Source of the DNA: Amia ocellicauda
Taxonomy: Eukaryota; Chordata; Actinopteri; Amiiformes; Amiidae
Length of the DNA stretch: 64,000 nt
Assembly (NCBI RefSeq): GCF_036373705.1
Contig: NC_089850.1
Span: 50,387,048-50,451,047 of the forward strand
Direction of reading: 5' to 3'
In this document: positions 45,401 to 57,515 of the stretch, one piece after another
Numbering within the stretch: the first letter of the stretch is position 1
Layout: every line of letters starts with the position of its first letter
Notes under the pieces: model-generated
The model's database searches: none
The model's input: the letters and a program-made list of their open reading frames with translations, nothing else
Told to the model about the DNA's origin: nothing
Program-made: the position numbers and the translations under genes

Positions 45401-48400
45401 AGACTTGTCACGTCTTTCCTCCAGCCCAGTGTCAGCGTGGGAGGCTATGGGTTCCCCTGTTTCATTTTAATCACCTGATCAGCCGTTATTAGGGGTTCCT
45501 CAGCCAGAGCGCTTGTGTTGTCATTCTTCTCGTTCATTTCTTCCTCCTCCTTTTCGTGGATCTTCAAAAGAAGGACATGAAGTGTGATCAGTATCAGGCA
45601 CGCATTCTCACTCATGTATGTGTAAATCATTTTTTGTTAGTGCTGGGAAACATAGGTCATGTGATGATGAAGAACAGAGTGATTGGAAGGGTGGTCAATT
45701 TAGTAGGTCATGCTTTCATCTGTACTCACAAAGATACTTAGCTTGATAATATCTGCTTCAGAGCTGCGTGTTTATATTTTAAAATGCGGTTGGAGATTGC
45801 GCAAAGAACATTGTGAAACTGACATCAGCCATTTCCTGATTCGGCACCCTGCAAATGTTGCAGACTAATGCATCCCCATCCCTCCATTATCTGCTCAGCC
45901 CGATGCCTGTGATTGTGCTTGTGCCATCTGATTGTGCTCCTCTCCAGGATTAATTGCACAGCCATCATTTGTATAAACTGTCTGTTGCCAACTATATGCA
46001 GCTCTTCCTGATCAGCAACACTTGCCCATCCCATGCCATCCCCCACCCCCCACTTCCTCCTGCCTCCGCAACAGCTCAGTCCTGTACACAATGTACTTGT
46101 GACATTGAAAGCCAGTCGTGCCATTCCTAAAATTACTCTTGCCTGTGCTGGACTTGAATGAAGTGAAGGACATGGCACAAGGGGATACTATAAAAAGAAA
46201 CCTGCAATAAAAACAAATCTAAAAGCATTGCAATCCTTTATCCATCACTCTTACTGTGTTTTGTGTCTATTTAACCTTAACCTGTTTTTTTTTTTATTAT
46301 CCCTCAAATCATTTTACTTTTTTTTTTACAATGGACTCATAGAAGTATTAGAATAAAATAAAAATAAAAAAATTTAAAAAATTTTTTTTAAAAAGTTTTA
46401 AATATTTTTTAAATTATCTGCAAACAACACTTTGGGTCAATGTGACCTGAGCTATTCCTGGAATATTCTGCAATGGCCAAGTCAATCACCTGACCTGAAT
46501 CCAATTGAGCAGCATTTCACTTGCTGAAGGCAAAACGCCCCAGGAACAAGCAGGAGCTAAAGACAGCTGCAGTGCAGACCTGGCAGAGCATCACCAGGGA
46601 AGAAACCCAGCATCTGATGATGTCTATGGGTTGCAGACTTCAGGCAGTCATTGACTGCAAAGGATTTGCAACCAAGTATTGAAACTCACAATTTAATTCA
46701 TGATTATGTTAGTTTGTCCATTTACTTTTGAGCCCCTAAAATTGGGGGGACCACATATAAAAATGGGTGTAATTCCTACACTGTTCACCCAATTTGGATG
46801 TAACTACCCTCAAATTAAGGATGAAGGTCTACACTTAAAGTACATCTTAATTGTTTCCTTTCAAACCCATTATGGTGGCAAACAGAGCCAAAACGATGAC
46901 AATTGTGTCACTGTCCAAATATTTATGGACCTAACTGTAAGTCAAAATATAGAACTTGCACACTTAATAAAGCTCCAAAAACTAGACATTGATATAATTG
47001 TCTCCCAGGAGAAATTAAGGTGATTTTCTCGGGAGTGCGACAGTATCTCTCACCATGATCACATTATTAAAATATGTATTTGAGTTTATTATAAATTAAA
47101 GTTAGCCTGGATCCAAACCAGCTAGGCCCTTAAGCACTACCCAACAGGACACATTTGCCCACCACACCCCTCCATGTCCTCCAAAATAATGTGCTATTTT
47201 CTACCTTGCCTGGCCCTTATGCTGATGATTCTCTGACTTCTACCAGTGTCATCAGTTTGTCTTAAGGAAAAAACATACTCCGATGCTTGACCTGGGCTTT
47301 ATGTGAGCAGAGCCGTATCTTTCTTTTCAGCAGTCACTTCAGATTGAAGAAAAGACATGGACTCTGTCACTCTGATAATTATTCCTTTTTTGTCATTTTT
47401 TTGTGACCCACCACATTTCACCAACATAGTTAAAAAAATCTGTTTTAGGAGAGTTTAAGGTTTTTTCCAGCACTGCACAATTAAGGCAAATACAAGAGGG
47501 TGGAAAAAGTGTCTAAATCACAGGCAGGTAAGAAAGGCATGGCAGTGAAGACGAGGTACCTCCTGGTCAGAGAGATTGCCGTTCAGTCCCTCTGTGTTTT
47601 GGTCATCCCAGCTTGAGCCACTGGAGGGCATATAGTTGTCAGTCAAAGCATCCCACACCCTGCAAACACAGCATAGAGAAAAGAGAAGATGTTGGTTCTA
47701 CGTTGGTCCTGCTGTGCTTTGTGCCTTCACAACCCCCCACAAAGCATTGCAGGGGCATGGGTGATGTTTACTAGTCCCCAGCCAAGGATCCATCTCTCTG
47801 GATCCCACATCTGTTTTTGTACTGTCTGAAACACGAATGCAAAAGAGTTTTACACCAGAAAATCCAGTATGGATAATGTTTTTTTTTTTTTTTCAGAAAT
47901 GAGTAGTCTCGTGCTATATTAACATGTACAGTAAGATAGGAATAATACACGCCAAAGCCAATGATATACCTGCATAAAGAACATAATTTAAAAAAGATTT
48001 AAAAAAAAGAAATCTATCTTTTCAAAGATAGCTGTGACAATATTGAAGTTACACTTGCGCATTCTTTACTAATTAGGCTTTTACACTATATATAAAATTA
48101 AAATTATAAAAATAATGAAATGAAAGCGTAGTGCTGTCACATATACTGGGAGCCTGAATCATTAGGCAGCAAGAAATTGTTACTGTAACTGCAGAATGAA
48201 AAGCATAGGGAAGCAGGGAAGAGTTCAACAGCAGCGCCTGAAACGTACGAATGTGCCGGACGAAATGGAAAGGCTGCGGAACACAATATTACAAACAGCA
48301 TCAGAGTCGAAATACAGATTTACCTGATGGAACTCGTATAGCCCCCCATCCTTCTGAGGCCGTATCTCTCAGGACCTTCTTGTGCACTTGATATACAAGC

Positions 48401-49939
48401 CCCACCCCCTCTCTGGGTGAGCCCTGTACTTGAGTGTGGAGCTGTCCGATACTGCTCAGGCCAAGAGTGAGGGACAGAAACCTCTCTTTGTTCCCTCTGC
48501 CGCCTGAATACCCTGCACGTTCAATGGCACTGCCAAGCACTAAAGGGAACAACTATCTATTCATAGACAACATTACTTAATACTCAACCTCTCTTGTTGG
48601 CGTTTGCCTCTCTGTAGTCCACTTTAGCACTACCGGCACTCACTGGTACCAACCAGCACTTTACCACATAGTAAATTCTAGTTTGTCAAAGCTAACTTTC
48701 TTCCTGAGATTGCCAAGGTGTTTGATATTTGTTGGATCTAGTTAAAAAATGGAATGCAAACTTCATAATCTATTTGGCTTCCAGAATGGCGTATAACTGT
48801 GAATTTGTCTCACAATAGATTTAATAAATTGAATAGATCCCATAACAATTATTGTGGGATATTAAGCTTTATTTAAGCCATGAAAATATGGAGGCTTTAA
48901 GTTGGCCACTCAGAATGAATATCCACCTTTTTCTGTACCCACAAGCCACTGCAACGGCGCTATTTTTATCAGGAAAGAACTATTATTAGACAATGTGTAA
49001 TTTGACAGGCTTTGTCTCCACTACAAGCTGTCAATGCATCAAACAGCTAGGATTGTAATCAGGAGGCAGCAGTCACAGACAAATGTAAGAACTGAAGCAT
49101 AAACAATACATATGTTGAATTATTTAGCGCAGATAAAATCAGTTACGGACTGAGGTAAAGCAGCCCTGCCAAATGACATCATTTTAACTCTCTGCTTTGT
49201 TTTCTGGCAGACCATCTGTGAAACAGGGAGGTTTCCTAAGAAAAAAAAAGAATTGTGGTGCCCACACATGAGGGTAGAATTAGTCTTCTTAGCTGTGCAA
49301 GCTGGCCAAACTGGCAAGATATTTTCTGGATATTTATTTTGGAGTGTCCTATTCATTTTAATACAATTAGGCAAAAGAGAAAGTGGCAAGAAAAAATTAA
49401 TAAAAATAATAGAAAAGTGTTGAACCTCTGTAAAGTAGCTTTCATAGCCAAAATATCTCAAAGTGCTCTACTGAAACCAAAACAAATCGATGTGTGCCAT
49501 TGCAGTAAATACAGCAGTTACCATATCTTAGAAGCAAAAAGGCTAAGAATATTAAGTATAGGAAAGAAGAATGACAAGATGATTATGGTGGGTTTTGCAG
49601 CACAGGAAGAAGTGTGGCAGGGAGAGACGACACTCACTCTTCATCCTGAAGCAGCTCCTCATCCTCGCCCGCATGTGTCTGGTTGCGCACAGGGGCCAAA
49701 CCCTCGGTCTTGGTGTTGTAGTTTCGGAAGCAGACATGGAGCTTCTCATCAAACTCATTCACCAGGTCCTCCATGGACTTGAAGCTCATCATCTCTGAGA
49801 AGTTCTCCAGCTCCGAGAAGTCCTCACGGGCCAGAGGGGCGGTGTTGTTGGGACGCAATGGCACCTGGCTCAGTTCCTCCTCCCGACATGGTCTCAGGTC
49901 CTCAAAGTCCTCATCCAGACACACCAAGGGGGCTTCCAT
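40225..49939 (-). CDS. fez1: Fasciculation and elongation protein zeta-1 (FEZ1), complete coding sequence
   Basis: FEZ1 is a neuronal adaptor that links kinesin-1 to cargo and supports axon outgrowth. Nine coding exons on the minus strand: 49939-49638, 47659-47560, 45561-45475, 44046-43878, 43306-43032, 41694-41614, 40980-40905, 40568-40503 and 40241-40225. They total 1173 bp (390 residues plus stop); human FEZ1 has 392. The protein starts MEAPLVCLDEDFEDLRP and carries SFKSMEDLVNEFDEKL (kinesin-regulatory serine 55 here, human Ser58). Next come an acidic run (PEETEEEEEEEES, about 175-190), a charged coiled-coil region (about 225-300, REFSEELVTQLARRDELEFE), ISNILQTG-like SNILQTGIRQTFG, and the end KVPTLLTDYILKVLCPT. 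All are recognisable from human FEZ1. An AG acceptor at 49983-49984 lies 43 bp upstream of the ATG, so at least one non-coding 5' exon exists further right. FEZ1 converges on VSIG2. Confidence 0.96.
40503..40568 (-). CDS. fez1: FEZ1 coding exon 8
   Basis: Acceptor tgtcctgtag, donor gtaatgt. It encodes ILYAMKEDSEKVPTLL and TDYILK. Confidence 0.95.
40905..40980 (-). CDS. fez1: FEZ1 coding exon 7
   Basis: Acceptor tgttgttgtag, donor gtaagtt; exit phase 1. It encodes YLNTVIPYEKKGTPPTVEDL and QMLTK. Confidence 0.94.
41614..41694 (-). CDS. fez1: FEZ1 coding exon 6
   Basis: Acceptor tttcttacag, donor gtaagga; 27 codons. It encodes RFSMEGLSNILQTG and RQTFGNSGTDKQ. Confidence 0.95.
42028..42088. repeat. 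(TA)n microsatellite
   Basis: About 30 TA units within a FEZ1 intron. Confidence 0.97.
42407..42452. repeat. (CA)n microsatellite
   Basis: About 22 CA units. Confidence 0.97.
42830..42889. repeat. (CA)n microsatellite, interrupted
   Basis: CA units with CG and TG interruptions at the left, cleaner on the right. Confidence 0.95.
43032..43306 (-). CDS. fez1: FEZ1 coding exon 5 (coiled-coil region)
   Basis: Acceptor cctgccccag, donor gtcaggg; phase 1 in, phase 0 out. It encodes the helical core EELVTQLARRDELEFEKEV and the basic KRRRREKG. Confidence 0.95.
43307..43877 (-). other. FEZ1 intron between coding exons 4 and 5
   Basis: 0.57-kb intron; apart from a G/A-rich minisatellite beside exon 5, nothing is recognisable. 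Confidence 0.8.
43316..43378. repeat. Purine-rich ~10-bp minisatellite
   Basis: Repeated GGAGGGCA / GGAGGACA units, just upstream of FEZ1 coding exon 5 on its coding strand (as a pyrimidine-rich tract before the acceptor). Confidence 0.85.
43878..44046 (-). CDS. fez1: FEZ1 coding exon 4 (acidic region)
   Basis: Acceptor gtggctcag, donor gtacctg; phase 0 in, phase 1 out. It encodes VIEEIVEMMENSPDPEE, the acidic run, and LSQAFNNNCSYE. Confidence 0.95.
44047..45474 (-). other. FEZ1 intron between coding exons 3 and 4
   Basis: 1.4 kb of unique sequence; no recognisable element. Confidence 0.8.
45475..45561 (-). CDS. fez1: FEZ1 coding exon 3
   Basis: Acceptor ttttgaag, donor gtgatta; 29 codons, phase 0 on both sides. 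It encodes IHEKEEEEMNEKND and EEPLITADQ. Confidence 0.94.
45562..47559 (-). other. FEZ1 intron between coding exons 2 and 3
   Basis: 2.0 kb. It contains A/T-rich homopolymer sequence at about 46280-46420 and the Tc1-like remnant at 46461-46938. Confidence 0.85.
46461..46938 (+). mobile_element. Tc1/mariner-like transposon, 3' end remnant
   Basis: Plus-strand fragment with QWPSQSPDLNPIEQHF (46471 on), the catalytic-domain end of a Tc1-family transposase. After a frameshift comes an open C-terminus [16 protein letters not shown] to CKGFATKY plus stop (46554-46682). A 250-bp 3' tail follows, ending ATTTATGGACCTAAC at the inverted-repeat terminus. The 5' part is lost. It is the near twin of 25809-26228 in inverted orientation. 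Confidence 0.9.
47560..47659 (-). CDS. fez1: FEZ1 coding exon 2
   Basis: Acceptor tgtttgcag, donor gtacctc. It encodes VWDALTDNYMPSSGSSWDD and LNGNLSDQE, matching human VWDALTDNYIPS. It is too short to stand out as an open reading frame. Confidence 0.92.
47660..49637 (-). other. FEZ1 intron between coding exons 1 and 2
   Basis: 2.0 kb of AT-rich unique sequence with a poly-T run at about 47879-47894; no recognised element. Confidence 0.8.
49638..49939 (-). CDS. fez1: FEZ1 coding exon 1
   Basis: ATG at 49939-49937, preceded by an in-exon 5' UTR back to 49982 and acceptor ttccacccag. Exit phase 2 at donor gtgagtg. It encodes residues 1-100, including SELENFSEMMSFKSMEDL and NVCFRNYN-like HVCFRNYN. 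Confidence 0.96.
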
Positions 49940-52900
49940 ACTGCCTGCTTCCCTGGCTGGGCAACACTCCTAAGTGGGAACCCTGGGTGGAAGACAGAGA
50001 AAGATGGAGGAACAGCTGTGAATATAAAGAAGCACAGTGCTGGGAAGGCAGTGCTGGTTTTTAATTGGTTGTAGTTCCAAAGACAAAAAGACAGAAAAAC
50101 AAAACAAAACAACAACAAACAAAACCCCCAAATACAATTATTTGCAGACTAAATGTTATTTTTAGACCATTGGTGCATTAAATAATTAATTAATAGTTTT
50201 TGCATTTGTTTTAGAAAATGAGGTGAACGGGGGAATGAGACGGCACAGCCAGCCCCTCCGCCCTCAGGGGTTGAATCATGCAATTGACTTTGTAGGAGGT
50301 TTATCATTAATGGAGAAGAACTCATTAAATAAATTCCTCTGATAATAGAGGGATTCGGGAATCCAGACCTAGAAAGTGAAACCAGTCTTTCCTAATGGGA
50401 TATTGCACCTCCACAGTGTGGAGGAATTTAATTATTTTTGTTTTTCTTAGTCTGGGAATGAGTGTGAGTTCTCATTTTCCTGAAGGCCTTTACAGATGGA
50501 AGCTACCTTTCCTGCAAATTAAACAGTCCCACTCCCACACAGCCCCTACTGCCCCACCTACCTATAGGGTGCCTCTGCTTTACATTTTCTCTTGAAATTA
50601 TGTTATGTACCGTGAAATGGATGGACATTTGTTCCCACAAGATAGGATAGCTTTTATTCTGATACCACTGGGATGATAGTTAACTTTATATTCCAGTAAC
50701 AGTTTAGTTTGATTTCAAAGGATTACTTTCTCACTGTCCATCATATATTGATTATTAACTATTAACCTGTGATTTTTCAGGCTTTATTCACTTATTTGTA
50801 TGTATTTATTTTTGTATTTATATTCTCAGCGAGAGTCTTGTCAGTCTGCATTTTCATTACTGCCAGAGACATGTCTCTGCTCCAGGCACCCAGAGTGGTG
50901 AATATGTAAAGATTATTATTTCCTGCCCGCGCTGAAGGATGGAAGAATGCAATTGTATAAATTGCCCTTGACTGCAATTTCAGGCATTATCTTGATTTAT
51001 TAAAGAAAGTGAACAGAGGCGAGGCTGTCTGATTCTCTCTTGTAAACATCCACTTGCAGACCTACCTTTGCCCTGGACATCATCCATGATGGGCAGAGAG
51101 ACAATACAGGCCCACACATTATTCATGTCCAATTCCCTGGAGGGGACATGGCAGCTGAGTGTTCTCCTCCAGCCCTCGGAGTTTCCTTGAAATTTTGTCA
51201 GTATAATCTTGCAAAGAGCCAGGCACAATGAGCTTACAGCCAGTGTAAGAGGCCCAACTGTGCTTTTCCTCAAAGTCAAGGTGTTTGCGAAAGTTCAGAA
51301 AGCAAGTTCTGTATTTAATGAGCTCGGCAGACACTGAGTCCTTGCACTACCAGCAGGACAGACATGAGAAACCAGGCTAGAACTTAGTGAAACATACAAT
51401 ATTAAACCCTGGGAATGGAGATCATTAACCATTTCACTGCATCTGCTGGGAGGATTCTGGGTAAATCAACTCCCAAGATTGTACAGGAGATACAATATGA
51501 CAGGAAGTGCTTATCCAGCTGTGGAATCTTTCATTTTTCAGAGAGACGGTTGATTTCTCCATCTCTGTTTTGTGATATTAACTTGGGTGGTTATTGAATG
51601 GGTTATGATGCTCTGTGCAGCACATTTCTGGGAAGGAGCTTGAGTCAGCAGAAATGCCCAGCGATAAAAGCCTTTACCTGGGAGTGAAAGCCCTTTAATG
51701 AAATGCTGATGGCCTGGCTGTTATGAGGTCTGTCCAAGACTGTATTAGATTCCAGAAGGAGTTCTGCAATTCATCCATCTGATTTTTAAAGTTGCTGTTT
51801 TTAAGCATGCCCTGTGTGCAATGACTATATGCACAGGGCTGGGTTTTCTTAAAATTAGTTTAGAACACTTTTTCACATCTAATTCTACTGTATGTATAAC
51901 CCAAAAAAGAGATACATTCTAATCTGCTGAAAATACCCCTCAGGATATTCCAGTAGCTGCAATGGTCCTGTAAATGTTAGAAGGGTGAATTTATAACAAA
52001 GAAAAATAATAGTGAATTACACAAAAATCACAAGCCTGTTTGCAGGATTATCATCCCTTGCAAAGGGAATGCCAAAAAAAAAAGTTTGTCCAACCATGTT
52101 GGAAAAAGATGATTATCTTTCTTTCTTTCTCACTCTCTCTCTCCCACTGAGATGGATTTAACGCCAAACTGATTCGACAAAATGGTCAAACAGTCAAAGA
52201 AAGGAGCACTGGCCTGGACAAGCTGTGGTGTTAAAATGGACCTGGGAGGCACCGGAGAATCTGGATATGCTTCTTCAAAAGAGAGAAGGAGTGGGCTTTG
52301 CTTCACTAGCTGTAGCTTGAAAGAATGTATCGGACAGGAAATTAATTAGCTATTTTATTGTAATGACTTCAGGAGAGAGGGCAATGGAGGAGGCAGACCT
52401 ATGATGGGAGCTTGCCAGAGTTTTCTGGACCATTTGAGGGACTGAAGTTCCAGTGCAGTGAAAAGGGGAGCAGTATGTGTATGCTCTGAGAAGTTATGAA
52501 GCCCAGTTGCAATTTGGCATGAAAATAACAACACCAACAATAACAGCAACAATGGAAAAAAGGAGAGCAGTATCCACAGTGTTACTAGGCTGGTGAAAGG
52601 AAAAATCCATCATCTTTTGTTATTCCAGGCACAGGCATGCAGGTCCGGGGTCTTGGGGAGTATAGGCAACAGAGCGTGGCTGTGTGTGTTCATGTGTGTG
52701 TGTTGTGTGTGTGTGTGTGTGAACGTGTGAATGAATGAAAGAGCATGCTGGCATTCCATGGACTATCATTTAACCTTCACCTGGCCCTATTCTGCTCCTC
52801 ATATGGTCTCTCCTAACCATGGTCCCATGCCACCTGCTCACTCTCCCCTCCAGCACACACAGACTCCTGCACATTACAGCAGCAGGCACCACAGACATTT

Positions 52901-53639
52901 AAAACGGCTTGAATGAAAAGGCTAAAGAGAAATTGGCATTTGAAGAAAGAAGAAACCATCATAGGGCTTGGGGACGAGTACTGTTATTAAATCCTTATCT
53001 GCAGTGCCTGTCAATCACTTTTTTAATCAAAGATTTAAATATATATACTTAGATATGAATACATTAGATTTAGGTATATGTTTTTGATAATTGCTGCATT
53101 CTCATGTAGATGTTCGGCCCCCGGATTGTGAATTGTGTGTTTAAATTTGCATTTCACTGATTAATCACATTTATAGGTTACACATGCAATCCCACATTGG
53201 TGCATTGCTAACAACATAGTGTTCGTAAGACCGGTCTGAATATGAACCCACTCGTCCACCATGAACACGTTCATGGTCAATATTAGCAAAGCGTACATGT
53301 TGACATTTCTCATGCTATACACTGTGTATTAGGGGAGATCAGCGTGGCGGCATTGAACGACCGTCAAAATATTTATCTGGTTCATGAATGCAGCTTAGGC
53401 AAATCACATTAGCTGCGAAAATTATTTGAGTGACAAAGAGGTTATTGAATATGCTGGACCGAGTGGAGTGGAGAGAGAGGCAGAGCAAGAGAGAGAATGA
53501 GAGGCAGGGGAGCAGGGGTAGAGCATAGGACTGAATCGGTAACGAGGGAGAGGGAGAAAAACAATGGAGACTGAGAGAGAGAGGGAGAGAGAGAGGGAGA
53601 GGGGCAGGGATGGAGAGAAGCATTACGGTACCTGTGATG

Positions 53640-54130
53640 AATGCGTTTCTCGTTCTGTTGCTGGGAGACAGCCCCTCCTAGGCAATGCAGATGTCAGCTA
53701 CACCACCTTCATCTGCACGTCTCAGCACTTGGGAACCAGAGGCACACAGAGGCATCCCTTGTCAGTGGAGGAATGGAGGAAGTGGTAGCAGTGGCAGCAG
53801 TGGTGGAGGTGGTAGTGTTTATTATATGGTCTCCCCCTCCTTCCTCTCGAATTCCCTGCTCTCAGGTCTTTCCCCGGCCCCTCGGAATGAATCCCCTGTC
53901 TCCCAGTCCTGATCTAGCGGCGACTGTGGATGCTGTGTGTGAATCAGTAAGCAGTCAGCCTCAGCAGCAGCAACGCTGGAGAGAAGAAGCCCGAGCTGGT
54001 GAGGAATAGAAGCATCACCACGGCGACACAGAGAATCCGCCTCCCTCTCCCCCCTTCCACTTCACTCCCCTCCCCTCCCCATCACACACGTCACCACCCC
54101 CCCACCAACCCTGGCTTCTCAATATTCATG
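53640..54130 (-). promoter_or_regulatory. Candidate FEZ1 promoter / 5' UTR segment
   Basis: GC-richer than its surroundings. On the minus strand it carries runs of GGGGA, a TGACGTG CRE-like site and CAGCGTTGCTGCTGCTGAGG, flanked by GA repeats. This lies 3.7-4.2 kb upstream of FEZ1 coding exon 1, in the right orientation for a first exon. No exon border could be fixed. Confidence 0.3.
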
Positions 54131-57100
54131 AGCCGAGTGAGCTGTGAGATGTAGGATTGGTTTAGCACAGTGCAGCACAGCAAACACTGGCCCAGGCCCT
54201 GCCATTAACCTTGCTGCCTGCCTGCTTGTGATTGTAAGGCCGAGAGCTGTGTTTCGGTTTCTTCTCCCTTTGCTTGTGTTTGCTTGTTTTGTGTACCAGA
54301 ACGCTTTTGCAGAGGTCACCGTCCTTCTGCATTAGCATGGGGTGAGAAATGCTGTGCCGAGACACAAGCAGCGGTGTAGATGAAAACCCAGACCAGCAGA
54401 GTGATGCCAGGCATTTCTTCCTCTCACAGCAGAACCAAGCGCTGCTGTGTGGCACTGGCTGACATCCCAGACCTCTCTGGCCTAAGTGCTGATTGTAATG
54501 GATGGTGCTGTGACAGAAGATAGAAAAAATAATATTTATGTGCTAATGATAACTGAAAGCAGCACTTTGATGTGCCTTCAGAAAACAGCTGTGTTGCGTC
54601 ATTCCTGTTGGACCGACTCTTCTCTGCCCTTCTGCACCTCTCTGCTAATACAGCGCTGTGCCATCAGCATTTATTCATGTAATGACTACAGTTCCTGTAA
54701 TGAGTACAGTAGCACTTGTGCCTCTGAAAGTGTTCCCCCAGGTTTAATGTGACCTCTGTTATTGCTATTGTCCCAATCCTGGTCCCTGTACAGCCAGCGT
54801 GGGAAGCGCAGTGTTGGAAGCAACACTGAGATGCCTGAACACTGTATCTCTGCTGAGATGCACCGCCTTCCTCGGCTTGCTGTGACACCCCACTGCCGTC
54901 ACAGTTTCACTTCAGCAGGATCTGCCTGATCTCTTGGCTGGATTTAATATTGGATACAGAAATAAATAAACATATACATACAAACATTAACTGTAGCTGG
55001 TATTTATAGAATCGTACAGGAATTTGTGTTTTTGGAAAACTTCACTACTTTTAAAGAAGGCATTCCCTGAATAACATGCACATTTGCTGCCAATGCCCGT
55101 AGAGCTCAGCTTCCTGTTGTGTTTACATTGTACAGGGCTGTAAGATATACACATGCATGGCCTCATGTTCAGGTTTAACATGAATGAACTTGTTATTTAT
55201 GTGCCTGACTGTAAGATGTATGGGATATTGGAAAGAGCACTCCAGCATTGGCAACCCCCTGGCTGTTGTTACTACAATGTTATATATTATTCATAAGCTT
55301 GTTACTTACAAAGCAGTTTTGTCCAAGGGCTGAAATGCAGTCTTGATTTTCCAACATGGACCAATGGTCCAACATCTTCTCAGAGAAATATTGAAATACT
55401 GCTCAAGTAAAGATGTGAATAGTCAGTTTTACTTAGTTGTGCCCAACTCTGATTTAACTCATCATCAAATGAAAATGAAACATCAGTCCTAGTCTCTGTG
55501 TGGCAGGCTTCTTTGTTTTATACAACCTTGTTGGTATTGTCATTTGCTTTCAGCTAAGAAAACTGCTGTAATGATGGTACACATGACACATCCACTCTAC
55601 CTCTCTATCAGGTAAAGATTTATTTAAAAAAAAACACCCTGCTGCTCGAAATTAAAATGCCAGGTGGGTTTTTTCACCGGCAACTTTGAAAACAATGTCT
55701 TGTACATTATCGACCCCATTTGTGTCTTTCTTGTTTTTGAGGGAATAGATATTTAAAATAAAAAGTTAGACATTGTGGTTGTATCAGAGCACACACTCTG
55801 GGGTGAAGGCTTAGCTAACCTGGGTCTGAAAGCCCATGTAAGAATATTTCCTTTACGCCTTCATTTATTTTGTTTGGTTTCGCAACTGTAGATATGTGCA
55901 CGTGCATAGAAGAACAATGAAAGTAATTCCAGAGAGTAATCACCTCAGCACTACAGCCATGGTTCTCACTGCCGTCAACAAAAAAAATATTATGAATATT
56001 GATCATCTTCTCAGGGGTTTCTCACAAAAATCTCCGATACCAAGATCCCCCGTAGCTGCTGATGCGGTAGCTATAGAAACGCTTACATAATGTATGAGGC
56101 AGGGCTGTGTCTGAAAATTCGTGGATCCAGAACAAAACAATGGTGCAGGTGATTTGAAACTAGATGGATTTGGCTTAACTGAGTTGATGAGAGAGGGCAG
56201 ATACTGATACGCATGGTGGAGCAGGCATCCCTTCAGGAGAAGACATGATTTCAATGTCATTCAAAGTGTGGAAGAATGTATATAGGTCTCTGTGTGTGGT
56301 GACAGACAACTGCTTACTGGTGCTTTTGTTGTTGTGGTGGTTTTGCCTTTTTTCTTTCCAGTTGGTTACCATTTGTATGTTCTTTGGCAATGATTTATAA
56401 ATAGGATAGGCATTGTTTGTTTCCTCTATAGACTGTGAAATCTTATGGGTGTTCTGCTGACGTTATTTTTTAAACTGTCAATAATCGGAAGCAAAGAGGC
56501 AGGATGAATGACAGAGAAAGAAGGAGTGAGAGAGAGGGGGAGATAAAGAGAGGGAGTGAATAAATTAATGAGATGGTGGGATGGGAGGGGGGGACTGGGC
56601 TTTAAGCTCAATGCCAGTAATGACTTCATCACCCGGGAGGGATTCAACTCACCTGCTGAGAAAGAAAGAGAAATGGAGAGACAGAAATGGGGGGGGGGTG
56701 GCAGGGAAGTGTGATGTAATCTTCTAACAGCAGAAACAACACAAGCTGCCACTTGTATCAAGACAGCGCAGTACAGCACGGAGCATGTATGTATTATTGT
56801 GTTCACATCGGTTGATAATGGGGTTCACAGATTGCAGATTGGAGAACCAATTATGGGAAATCATGGCCAGGCACTCACATCCACTTAACATCATGATGCA
56901 TTGTGTCAGCTGTTCATATCAATTATTAATATACCTTATCAAGTAAAAAGATACATATTTCTGCTACGTCTTCCCCCGGATATTGAAAGGGTAACATATT
57001 CACATCATGTTACTTGTTGCAATAACCATTCCTGAAACAGGGCCAGTGTGCCATTACAACATACATATTTAGATAGTATGCATTATGCATGTCATCAACT

Positions 57101-57453
57101 CATTGAGTTTTGTAAAATGTCAGTGGTTATACCCTGTTTATTATTATCATTAATGTACTGAAAACAACAATAAAGTGTGTATAATGATTTATGATATTTG
57201 TGGTTATTGTTTTTTGTTTTATTTGGGGCAAGAGATCAACATGTCAAACAGGATAAGCAATGTTGTTGTGTTTTTGAGAAACAAAAAGAGAAATGGGAGA
57301 TAAACAGCCCGGCTTGATGTGCACCACACTGCTTTCACAGCTGAATGACCTGATTTTTCTTTGCAAGCCCCCCCCCCCCCTGCTCCCCTCCTCTCTATCC
57401 CCTCCCATCAGCGCTGCACACTCAGAGAGGACACTCAGTGACGAAGAGGCCCT

Positions 57454-57467
57454 GTTGCCATGGTTAC
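57454..57467 (+). promoter_or_regulatory. RFX X-box-like motif
   Basis: GTTGCCATGGTTAC is an almost perfect palindromic X-box of the RFX-factor type. It lies in a GC-richer patch upstream of FEZ1. Confidence 0.5.
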
Positions 57468-57501
57468 TTGGCCTGCGCTGCTGAATGTTGCACGTGAGGT
57501 G

Positions 57502-57515
57502 GTTGCCGTGGTAAT
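57502..57515 (+). promoter_or_regulatory. Second RFX X-box-like motif
   Basis: GTTGCCGTGGTAAT, one good half site and one weaker half, 48 bp from the first motif. Confidence 0.35.

Noticed and set aside
46700..47023. 107-codon plus-strand frame, and its relative at 25741-26046 on the minus strand
   Set aside because: Both lie in the 3' non-coding tail of Tc1-like remnants; the similarity between them reflects DNA repeat homology, not a gene.
53339..54009. Several open frames around the GA- and GC-rich segment
   Set aside because: Leucine/serine or arginine/glutamate repeats come from GA/CT tracts; no conserved protein sequence.
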